Shown: in pieces, positions 1-7,130 of the stretch
Position numbering within the stretch: position 1 is the first letter of the stretch
How the letters are laid out: each line of letters starts with the position of its first letter
DNA from: an uncultured Burkholderiales bacterium
Lineage (GTDB): Bacteria > Pseudomonadota > Gammaproteobacteria > Burkholderiales > Burkholderiaceae
Direction of reading: 5' to 3'
Length of the DNA: 7,648 bases
NCBI GenBank assembly: GCA_946480465.1
Contig: CAMLJY010000157.1
Coordinates: forward strand, 1 to 7,648
Translations under genes and position numbers: made by a program
Notes under the pieces: generated by a model
What the model saw: only the letters and a program-made list of their open reading frames with translations
Databases searched by the model: none
Told to the model about the DNA's origin: nothing

Positions 1-1172
<1,172 letters not shown>

Positions 1173-1211
1173 GCATGCCGTGGACGGCGAGCAAGTCGCC
1201 CGTCCAGCCCC

Positions 1212-1255
1212 AGGGCCTTCCCCGTGCGATAAGGGGAAGGCCCTTCTTGTTTTTG
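1212..1255 (+). terminator. Rho-independent terminator of groEL
   Basis: A perfect 12-bp stem (1212-1223 pairing with 1233-1244, arm AGGGCCTTCCCC) closes a 9-nt loop. It runs directly into TTCTTGTTTTT. It begins 40 bases after the groEL stop, which is the expected place for the end of the groESL transcript. Confidence 0.93.
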
Positions 1256-1325
1256 AGGTTCCCCTGGGAAAAGCGCGCCGCAGAGCACGCTTCCACTCCG
1301 AAGGTCGCCCCCATTATTCTGGGCG

Positions 1326-1355
1326 AACAAGACAAAAGGCGCCCCAGAGGGCGCC
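1326..1355 (-). terminator. Rho-independent terminator of the PEP-CTERM gene
   Basis: Read on the minus strand, GGCGCCC (1349-1355) and GGGCGCC (1338-1344) form a 7-bp all-GC stem with a 4-nt loop. The stem is followed by TTTTGTCTTGTT (1337 down to 1326). It lies about 36 bases past the stop of the minus-strand gene. On the plus strand no comparable T-run follows, so it mainly serves the minus strand. Confidence 0.85.
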
Positions 1356-1390
1356 CTTGATATCTGCTGTGCTGCTGAGCCGCTTGTAAC

Positions 1391-2230
1391 TCAGGCGCGC
1401 GTGCGCCGGCGGCGCGAAACGCCAGCCGCGATCAGGCCAAGCCCTGCCAGCGCCCACGTCGCCGGCTCAGGAACCGTCCCGGGGTCATCCGGGGTCGTGA
1501 ACGAGAACGAATCGGCCTGGACGAACAGCGCCGAGTCGCCCAGCAGATTCGGCCCACCGATGGCAACACCCGCATCGGTGATCTTGAATTCGAAGGTGTA
1601 AGTACCAGGGTCCAGCACCGCCGTCGCCGTGATCGAAGTGGTGAGACCATCGAACTCGATATCCCGGGTCAGGCCACTGTCAGCGCACTTTGCGCCGGCG
1701 TTGTCGATGAACTGGGAAGCATTCGTGCTGCATCCGACGGTGTTGACGGAGGCCGGTCTGCCCGTGGCGAGATTCACCAAGCCGCCAGGACCGGTCAGAA
1801 GGAAACTTGCTGCATCGTTGTTCGGGCTGCTGTTCTCGTACTCTTCCGACGCGAAGACGTAGCTGAAATTGAGCGTGCCGGTCTTCTCCACCTCGAACTT
1901 GAACGAGACGCTGGACTGACCTCCCAGCACCCCGCTGGAGGGACTGGTGCAGTTCGTGTTCGAGTTGCCCGTGCGCACGCAACCCATGGCGCCCGTGGTC
2001 AATACAACCCCCTCGCTGAAACCGACCGACGCTGCACCGTCGCTGAACGTGGTGACGCCGCGTCCGCCACCCGTGTCCCACGTCGCAGTCGGATCGAAGG
2101 CGGTGATGCCGCTGCCCACAATGGTGGACACGATATCCGCAGCCGATGGGGCCGCCGCCAGCGTGATCGCCGCGTGGGAATGTAGTGCCGCACACGCCAG
2201 GGCGGCTGCGACCACGGTTCTCTTCAACAT
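1391..2230 (-). CDS. Choice-of-anchor L domain protein with PEP-CTERM sorting signal
   Basis: This 279-residue protein is predicted to be secreted. Residues 1-20 look like a Sec signal peptide (MLKRTVVAAALACAALHSHA). The body carries the hallmarks I associate with choice-of-anchor L domains: GVVLTTG at 74-80, then LNFSYVFASEEYENSSPNND at 120-139. Four cysteines outside the signal peptide (84, 94, 167, 182) could form disulfides. The C-terminus is a classic PEP-CTERM tail: VPEP at 253-256, a hydrophobic segment at about 257-271, then RRRR at 273-276. In this family an exosortase (EpsH/XrtA type) recognises and processes the tail, usually in bacteria that make exopolysaccharide. No exosortase is in the window. 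The start at 2230 is chosen because the signal peptide begins there and AGGAGA sits 10 bases upstream. The frame stays open further upstream but that extension lacks secretion character. The ligand and exact role of the domain are unknown. Confidence 0.9.
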   Translation of the reverse strand: MLKRTVVAAALACAALHSHAAITLAAAPSAADIVSTIVGSGITAFDPTATWDTGGGRGVTTFSDGAASVGFSEGVVLTTGAMGCVRTGNSNTNCTSPSSGVLGGQSSVSFKFEVEKTGTLNFSYVFASEEYENSSPNNDAASFLLTGPGGLVNLATGRPASVNTVGCSTNASQFIDNAGAKCADSGLTRDIEFDGLTTSITATAVLDPGTYTFEFKITDAGVAIGGPNLLGDSALFVQADSFSFTTPDDPGTVPEPATWALAGLGLIAAGVSRRRRTRA

Positions 2231-2240
2231 TTTTTCAGTC

Positions 2241-2246
2241 TCTCCT
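2241..2246 (-). promoter_or_regulatory. Ribosome binding site fixing the PEP-CTERM protein start
   Basis: AGGAGA on the minus strand is separated by 10 bases (including an A-run) from the ATG at 2230-2228. It selects the signal-peptide start over in-frame ATGs further upstream. Confidence 0.75.
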
Positions 2247-2292
2247 GATCGGTAGCACGGTGACCGACTGCACGGGCCCTGCATCTTGTTAC

Positions 2293-2307
2293 GCAAGATC
2301 GGTGCCG
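2293..2307 (-). promoter_or_regulatory. Sigma-54 (RpoN) -24/-12 promoter of the PEP-CTERM gene
   Basis: On the minus strand the sequence reads CGGCAC-N5-TTGC, which matches 9 of 10 positions of the TGGCAC-N5-TTGC consensus. The invariant GG and GC have the required 10-base spacing. This predicts a transcript start near 2281 and a leader of about 51 nt containing the AGGAGA ribosome binding site. In floc-forming betaproteobacteria such as Zoogloea, PEP-CTERM genes are known to be controlled by RpoN with the PrsK/PrsR two-component system. Assigning PrsR here is inference. No good sigma-70 promoter is seen for this gene. Confidence 0.72.
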
Positions 2308-2326
2308 AACGATTCCTCGCCTTGTG

Positions 2327-2339
2327 TATCAATGACTTA
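2327..2339 (+). promoter_or_regulatory. Integration host factor (IHF) site
   Basis: TATCAATGACTTA matches the IHF consensus WATCAANNNNTTR at every constrained position. It lies at about -46 to -58 relative to the predicted sigma-54 start. This is where IHF typically bends DNA to bring an upstream-bound activator to the polymerase. The site also stands out as AT-rich within GC-rich surroundings. Confidence 0.55.
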
Positions 2340-2363
2340 GGTTCGCTCGGCAGGCCGATGCTC

Positions 2364-2380
2364 GCACACTCCGTCTGTGC
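2364..2380. promoter_or_regulatory. Possible activator (enhancer) dyad
   Basis: GCACA-N7-TGTGC is a perfect inverted repeat with 5-base arms, at about -83 to -99 from the predicted sigma-54 start and upstream of the IHF site. The position suits an enhancer-binding protein. The arms are short, so chance is a real alternative. Confidence 0.28.
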
Positions 2381-2439
2381 CGCCGACACCGCATTCAAGG
2401 GGAGCGGGCACGGAGGTCGGCGCCTGCGAGATCGCCCCC

Positions 2440-2445
2440 CATAAT
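2440..2445 (+). promoter_or_regulatory. Candidate -10 box for the DUF1631-phospholipase operon
   Basis: CATAAT sits 13 bases before the ATG at 2459, inside an otherwise GC-rich stretch. It would start transcription about 7 bases before the gene, giving a very short leader. No recognisable -35 box is present at the right distance, so support is weak. Confidence 0.3.
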
Positions 2446-2458
2446 TGAAGCTCTGACC

Positions 2459-3982
2459 ATGCAGCCGCGCCGCACGCCCACCCTGAATGAGTTCGTCGAC
2501 GACGAGATGCTCCGGGCTCCGTTGTTGTTCGATCAGGTGGTCGATGCAGTGGTGGAGCAGTGGCGCCACGCCATTGCGGGATCGCTAAGGCACGGGGTGG
2601 ACACCGCCCGCGTGCTGCAGAACCACCGGGGGGATCTGGTGGCCCAGGCGGTGCGATCGCTGCGACAGCAGATTCGCAGCAACCAGGCTGGCGCAACCCC
2701 CACCAGCACAACCGTCCCTGCACCGCCTGCTCGGCTCGAGCTGTCGCTGATCGGGGAAGACGAGGTGGCAGCGGACATCGAGGTGTCGCGCGCGGTCGAG
2801 CGCGTCAAGTCGATGGCCGAGTTCGAACTGCGGGAGTTGCAGGCCTACACCTCGGCGCTGGTCGGCGACTTCAATGTTTCGAAGGACACGAACCCCTTCC
2901 GCCCGGAGGCCTACGTCCGCGCCTTGTGGGACGGCGCCCAGTCGCTGCCACTGACGCGCAGCGCGCAGGCCGCCTTCCTGCACGATGCGGCTGATCCCCT
3001 CGCCCGCACGCTGCGCCAGGGCTACGCCGCAGCTTGCACACGGCTCGACGACCAAGGCGTGGAGCCAGCGGTCTACCGCACCATCGTCGTGTCGCCAAGT
3101 GGCCGCGGTGCCTCCGCCGAACAGACCCTGGCCGTCGGCGTCAGCCTGCAGGAGATTCGCGACAGCCTGCCGATGCCGTTGGATGAACCGACTCCCAGCG
3201 CCCATGGCGCGTTGGGTGGCGGGCCGCGCATCGACCAGCAACTGGTCGACCTGCTGTCCCGGCTGTTCGATGCGATCCAGTCCGATCGCCACCTGACTCC
3301 CGCTTGCCTGGCCTTGCTGCTCCGCCTGCATCCCACGGCGCTGCGGTTGGCGGTGCACGACACGACCATGCTGGACGACTACGACCATCCGGTCTGGCGC
3401 TTCATGGACCGCCTGGCGTTCGCAATCTCTACGGCCCACGTCCTCGAGCACGATCGCTGGTTGAACTTCGCCCGCCAGCTGGTCGACCACCTGGTCGGAG
3501 ACGGCGCTGCCGACACCGCTCGCTTCGAGTGGGCGCTCAGCCGCATCGAAGCCTACGAGCGCCACTGTTTCGAGCGCGCGGTGCTCGTCGCACAGCCTGA
3601 AATCACCAACCTGCAGCTCGCGACCGACCGCTCCGCGCAGCCGATCGACGTCGGAACGATGGACACGGTGCCAGCCGAGTTGCTGCCTGAGGCCAGCCCG
3701 ACGCCCACAACGCCCGCGGTGCCGCGCCTGCAGCTGCGCCCTGGCGAGCACATGCGGGCGTACCTGCAAGGCGACTGGCGGCAGTTGCAGTTGCTGTGGA
3801 TGGATGACCTCGGCGAGGTATGGTTGCTGGCCGACGCCGCCGCACCCCGGCACTGGGCGCTGCGACTGAGCGCGGTCGATCGCCTGGCGGCCGAGAAGCT
3901 CGCCTTGCCGCTGCGCCCGCGTTCCCTCGTTCGCAGCGCCGCGGACCGCATGCTTCGGTCGATGCCGCCCACGCCCCGCTGA
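2459..3982 (+). CDS. DUF1631 family protein, short form
   Basis: This is a 507-residue cytoplasmic protein of unknown function, with no signal peptide or membrane segment. I place it in the DUF1631 family from several features. An acidic LSLIGEDEVAADIEVSRAVE segment (95-114) leads into a helical E-rich stretch. A NPFRPEA block (145-151) follows. A helical segment (about 279-320) then contains LALLLRLHPTALRLAVHD and HPVWRFMDRLAF. A C-terminal beta-rich part (about 424-485) with GDWRQLQLLWMDDLGEVWLLA resembles the family's terminal region. Typical members, as I recall, are about 700-800 residues, so this is a shortened version. Pro/Thr/Ala-rich stretches (80-91 and 404-422) look like linkers. 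The start is the first ATG of the frame. Only a weak GAAG precedes it, consistent with a short leader. Its stop overlaps the next gene's ATG (TGATG), which suggests translational coupling. The family has sometimes been mislabelled thymidine phosphorylase in databases. I see no support for that. Confidence 0.75.
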   Translation: MQPRRTPTLNEFVDDEMLRAPLLFDQVVDAVVEQWRHAIAGSLRHGVDTARVLQNHRGDLVAQAVRSLRQQIRSNQAGATPTSTTVPAPPARLELSLIGEDEVAADIEVSRAVERVKSMAEFELRELQAYTSALVGDFNVSKDTNPFRPEAYVRALWDGAQSLPLTRSAQAAFLHDAADPLARTLRQGYAAACTRLDDQGVEPAVYRTIVVSPSGRGASAEQTLAVGVSLQEIRDSLPMPLDEPTPSAHGALGGGPRIDQQLVDLLSRLFDAIQSDRHLTPACLALLLRLHPTALRLAVHDTTMLDDYDHPVWRFMDRLAFAISTAHVLEHDRWLNFARQLVDHLVGDGAADTARFEWALSRIEAYERHCFERAVLVAQPEITNLQLATDRSAQPIDVGTMDTVPAELLPEASPTPTTPAVPRLQLRPGEHMRAYLQGDWRQLQLLWMDDLGEVWLLADAAAPRHWALRLSAVDRLAAEKLALPLRPRSLVRSAADRMLRSMPPTPR

Positions 3983-6252
3983 TGCGCGCTCGCGCGGCGC
4001 TCGCGGCCTTGGCAGCGGGGCTGCTGCTCACGGCAGGCACCGCAATCGCCTCCGACGCTCCCGCCCCCACCCCCTCGGCCGCCCCGAACGCAGCGGCGGA
4101 TCCCGGCCGCCCGCGCATCGGCCTGGTGCTGTCGGGCGGCGGCGCGCGCGGGCTGGCGCACGTCGGCGTGCTGAAGGTGCTCGAAGGGATGCAGGTGCCG
4201 ATCGACGTGATCGCCGGCACCTCGATGGGCGCAATCGTCGGCGGGCTGTACGCCAGCGGCATGCGCGCTGCCGAACTGGAGCGCGAGCTGCTTCAAGTGC
4301 GCTGGGACGAGGTCTTCGCGCCCCGCATCGAACGTCGCCACCTGTCTCAACGGCGCAAGGAGGAAGACTTCGAGATCTCGCCGCTGATCGAGCTGGGCCT
4401 GCGCGACGGCGAGTTGCGGACGCCGCAGGGCGCGGTTTCCAGTCGCGGACTGGAATCGCTGCTGCGCCGCTACACGCTGGCGGTGCGCGACGCGAAGACC
4501 TTCGACGAGCTGCCGATCCGCTTCCGCGCCGTCGCCACGGACATGGAGACCGGCCAGCCGGTCATCCTGAAGGACGGCGACCTCGCGCTGGCGCTGCGTT
4601 CGAGCATGAGCGTGCCTGGCGTCTTCGCGCCGACAGAGGTCGACGGCCGCGTGCTGGGCGATGGCGGCCTGGTCGACAACACGCCGGTCGACGTGGCGCG
4701 CGCGATGGGGGTGGACCTCGTCATCGTGGTCAACATCGGCACGCCTCTCGCCGGCCGCGAGACCTTCGGTTCGGCCGTCGGGTTGACGCAGCAGATGATC
4801 AACATCCTGACCGAACAGAACGTGCAGCGCAGCCTGGCAAGCCTGGGGCCTCGGGACGTGCTGATCGCGCCAGCGCTGGGTCGCTTGAGTTCATCGGACT
4901 TCGGGCAGGTGAAGCAGCTGATCGCGCTCGGGGAGGCGGGCGCGCGGGGCCGCAGGGATCGCCTGGCCGCGTTGTCGCTGGATGCGCCGGCCTATTCAGC
5001 CTGGCGCGCCGGCCATGCCCTGCGGTCGCCGGCACCGACGCGCCTGGCCTTCGTGCGCATCGAAGGCAGCACGCAAACGAACCCGGAGCGCCTGGAAGCC
5101 ATGCTGGAGTCCCGGCCGGGCCAGATCTTCGATGCGGTCCGCGCGGAGCGCGATGCAAAGCGGCTCGCCGGCGGCGGCGACTACACGCGCGCGGACTACC
5201 AATTGGTGCGTGAAGCCGAAGGCGATGGCCTGGTGTTCGACCTCGAGGACAAGGCCTGGGGACCGAACTACCTGCGCGCGGGCATGGACCTGAGCACGGA
5301 CTTCCGCGGCCGCAGCGCGTTCAACCTCAAGCTCAGCCACAACCGCCACTGGCTCACGCGCAGCGGCACCGAGTGGCGCAACCGGGTTCAGATCGGCGAG
5401 GTACCCGGCCTTTTCAGCGAGCTGTACCACCCGCTGCAGTGGACTGCCTCGCGCGCGGACGACTGGTTCGTCTCCGGGCACGCGGCAGTCGAGCGGCGGC
5501 GGCTGCCGCGCTATGCGGCTGACACGGGCGACGAGTCGGCGGTATTCCGGCGCGACATCGCGTTCGCCGGCCTGGACCTCGGCCAGCCCTGGGGCGAGTT
5601 CGGTGAACTGCGCTTCGGGTGGTCGCAGCTGCGGCTGCATGGCGTGCCCATCGTGGTCGACGACACCTTCCAGGGCCTGCGCACGCGGCTGCGCTTCACC
5701 GAGACCGCACTGCGCGCGAAGGCGGTGATCGACCAGCTCGACTACGCGAGCTTCCCGCAGTCGGGCTACCGGCTGGAAGGCGAACTCTGGCGCGGCGAGC
5801 GCAGCGGCGACCTGCGCGGCGACTTCACCCGCCTCGAACTCAATGCCAGCGCCGCGCGCAGCTGGGGGCTGCACACGCTGAGCGCCCACCTGCTGCTGCA
5901 GATGGCCGACCAGGACGCCGCCGGTGGCCTGGAGCGCTACACCCTCGGCGGCTTCCACCAGCTATCGGGTTATCAGAGCGGCCAATTGACCGGCAACGAC
6001 GTGCTGTTGATGCGGCTGACCTGGTACCGGCGGCTGAAGGAAGCGCCCACGCTGACGCGGGGCTTCTTTGTCGGCGGTTCGTTCGAGCTGGGCAATGCCT
6101 GGCCCGATCGCCGCGCGATGAGTCTGCGCGACTTGCGCGGCGGCTTCAGCGCCTTCATCGGCGCCGACACCGGCATCGGACCGCTCTACCTCGGCTTCAC
6201 CTGGGCCCCACGCGGCGTGCCGGGGGTCGTGCTGTTCATCGGGCGGCCCTGA
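3982..6252 (+). CDS. PlpD-like patatin phospholipase, type Vd autotransporter
   Basis: This is a 756-residue predicted outer-membrane protein whose N-terminal passenger is a patatin-like lipase. By analogy with Pseudomonas PlpD it should hydrolyse phospholipid acyl chains as a Ser-Asp dyad enzyme. A signal peptide (1-23, cleavage near TAIA/SD) is followed by an Ala/Pro linker. The patatin domain spans about 45-335. It has oxyanion loop GGGARG at 52-57, nucleophile elbow GTSMG at 79-83 (Ser81) and catalytic Asp227 in GDGGLVDN, so all catalytic elements are present. A POTRA-like segment (about 353-422, starting LAFVRIEGSTQTNPERLE) leads to a BamA/TamA-type barrel (about 426-756). The barrel includes the FPQSGYRLE motif and GGFHQLSGY, which resembles the conserved VRGY loop. 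The start at 3982 is preferred over an in-frame ATG at 3820 because it gives the signal peptide and the TGATG junction. The C-terminus ends LFIGRP without the usual terminal aromatic residue. Whether the lipase is released is unknown. Confidence 0.92.
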   Translation: MRARAALAALAAGLLLTAGTAIASDAPAPTPSAAPNAAADPGRPRIGLVLSGGGARGLAHVGVLKVLEGMQVPIDVIAGTSMGAIVGGLYASGMRAAELERELLQVRWDEVFAPRIERRHLSQRRKEEDFEISPLIELGLRDGELRTPQGAVSSRGLESLLRRYTLAVRDAKTFDELPIRFRAVATDMETGQPVILKDGDLALALRSSMSVPGVFAPTEVDGRVLGDGGLVDNTPVDVARAMGVDLVIVVNIGTPLAGRETFGSAVGLTQQMINILTEQNVQRSLASLGPRDVLIAPALGRLSSSDFGQVKQLIALGEAGARGRRDRLAALSLDAPAYSAWRAGHALRSPAPTRLAFVRIEGSTQTNPERLEAMLESRPGQIFDAVRAERDAKRLAGGGDYTRADYQLVREAEGDGLVFDLEDKAWGPNYLRAGMDLSTDFRGRSAFNLKLSHNRHWLTRSGTEWRNRVQIGEVPGLFSELYHPLQWTASRADDWFVSGHAAVERRRLPRYAADTGDESAVFRRDIAFAGLDLGQPWGEFGELRFGWSQLRLHGVPIVVDDTFQGLRTRLRFTETALRAKAVIDQLDYASFPQSGYRLEGELWRGERSGDLRGDFTRLELNASAARSWGLHTLSAHLLLQMADQDAAGGLERYTLGGFHQLSGYQSGQLTGNDVLLMRLTWYRRLKEAPTLTRGFFVGGSFELGNAWPDRRAMSLRDLRGGFSAFIGADTGIGPLYLGFTWAPRGVPGVVLFIGRP

Positions 6253-6342
6253 GCGCCTGCGCCGGGTGCAGTCGGCACGATGCGCCGGCACGGGCCGCCG
6301 GATCGCGCGGCCGATGGCGCGGCGTGCAGCCGTATCGCGGCG

Positions 6343-7080
6343 TCAGGCCGACGGCGGCGAGGTCCATGACCGCAGCGTGCAGGCCGCGTCCCCCAGGCCC
6401 TGGCGCGACAGGGCCGAGAACAGGGTGATGCTGATGTCCGAGGTGTCCGTCGCCAGTTCGGCCAGCACTTTCTGGGCTTGTGCCAGCGAGCGCGCGCCCT
6501 CGTTGCGGCTCAGCTTGTCGGCCTTGGTCAGCAGCACCAGCAGCTTCACCTCGCCGATGGCGACACGTTGCGACACGAAGTCCAGCAGCTGGCGGTCCAG
6601 CGCCGTGAAGCCATGGCGCGCATCGACCATCATCACCACGCCCGCCAGCGCATGCCGGTGGGCCAGGTAATCGGCCATCACCTGCTGCCAACGCAGCTTG
6701 GCGTCGCGGGCCACCGCGGCGTAGCCGTAGCCCGGCAGGTCGGCCCACAGTGCATCGGGCGCGTCGGCCGCGCCGAGCTGGAACAGGTTGATGTGCTGCG
6801 TGCGGCCGGGCGTCTTCGATGCGAAAGCCAGCCGCCGCTGCTGCGCGAGGGTGTTGATGGCCGTGGACTTGCCGGCGTTGCTGCGGCCCACGAAGGCCGT
6901 CTCCGGCAGGTCGGGCGGCGGCAGCTGGTCGAGCCGGCTCGCCGTGGTCAGGAAGCGGGCACTCTGGGTCCAGGCGAGCGCGGCGCGTTCCTCGGGACTC
7001 ACCGCGGAAACGGCGGGCGCGGCGGCGGGCGAGGCAGCAGCCGGTGCCGACGGGCCGGGTGCGCGGGGGGAGGAGGTCAT
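6343..7080 (-). CDS. engB: Ribosome biogenesis GTP-binding protein EngB/YihA (YsxC)
   Basis: This is a 245-residue TRAFAC-class GTPase of the EngB family, required in many bacteria for assembly of the 50S ribosomal subunit. All GTPase motifs are visible: G1 P-loop GRSNAGKS (65-72), G2/switch I with KTPGRT (89-94), G3 DLPGYG (114-119), G4 TKAD (185-188) and G5 FSAL (221-224). The usual family length is about 195-220 residues. The excess is an N-terminal Ala/Pro/Ser-rich tail of about 30 residues that looks disordered. The ATG at 7080 is the only ATG upstream of the P-loop. No Shine-Dalgarno sequence precedes it, and a TACAAT box ends only 5 bases before the ATG, which suggests a leaderless message. 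The gene converges on the phospholipase gene with a 90-base gap that has GC-rich dyads but no T-run terminator. It is divergent from a cytochrome c4-type gene, an arrangement I recall from other Burkholderiales. Confidence 0.96.
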   Translation of the reverse strand: MTSSPRAPGPSAPAAASPAAAPAVSAVSPEERAALAWTQSARFLTTASRLDQLPPPDLPETAFVGRSNAGKSTAINTLAQQRRLAFASKTPGRTQHINLFQLGAADAPDALWADLPGYGYAAVARDAKLRWQQVMADYLAHRHALAGVVMMVDARHGFTALDRQLLDFVSQRVAIGEVKLLVLLTKADKLSRNEGARSLAQAQKVLAELATDTSDISITLFSALSRQGLGDAACTLRSWTSPPSA

Positions 7081-7085
7081 GGAGC

Positions 7086-7091
7086 ATTGTA
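7086..7091 (-). promoter_or_regulatory. -10 box of engB, implying leaderless start
   Basis: TACAAT (minus strand) matches 5 of 6 bases of TATAAT. Starting about 7 bases downstream would put the first transcribed base at or next to the ATG at 7080. No clear -35 is found at 16-18 bp. A TTGCAT lies too far upstream, with a 21-bp spacer. Confidence 0.45.
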
Positions 7092-7095
7092 AAAT
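7090..7095 (+). promoter_or_regulatory. -10 box of the cytochrome c gene, overlapping engB -10
   Basis: TAAAAT, preceded directly by TG, matches 5 of 6 bases of TATAAT. It shares two bases with the engB -10 on the other strand. A start near 7102 would give a leader of about 29 nt carrying AAGG. The -35 position falls in GC-rich engB coding sequence and is not recognisable. Confidence 0.45.
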
Positions 7096-7130
7096 CGCTG
7101 GGTTTTGCCTCCATGCAAGGTCCTTCCGAC

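Noticed and set aside
1305..1326. Inverted repeat TCGCCC/GGGCGA with a 10-base AT-rich loop
   Set aside because: It has a short stem next to the real minus-strand terminator and no supporting context. It could be a minor part of the termination region or chance.
2231..2569. In-frame upstream extension of the PEP-CTERM reading frame with earlier ATGs
   Set aside because: It would bury the signal peptide and run through the sigma-54 promoter and into the DUF1631 gene. The AGGAGA site supports the start at 2230.
2585..3853. Long minus-strand open frame opposite the DUF1631 gene
   Set aside because: Its composition is rich in Arg, Gln and Val with no recognisable domain. It is the antisense shadow of a GC-rich gene with family signatures on the plus strand.
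3820..3981. Upstream in-frame ATG for the phospholipase at 3820
   Set aside because: It would overlap the DUF1631 gene by 163 bases and place the signal peptide internally. The ATG at 3982 gives a proper signal peptide and a TGATG junction.
4996..5958. Long minus-strand open frame opposite the autotransporter
   Set aside because: It is antisense to a clearly conserved POTRA/barrel coding region and has no motif, signal peptide or ribosome binding site of its own.
6293..6312. GC-rich hairpin (GGCCGC, 8-base loop, GCGGCC) between the convergent genes
   Set aside because: There is no T-run on either side and such dyads are common in this base composition, so it is not called as a terminator.
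7113..7130. Earlier in-frame ATG of the cytochrome gene
   Set aside because: No ribosome binding site precedes it and it would put six extra residues with an acidic Asp ahead of the Met-Lys signal-peptide start at 7131.
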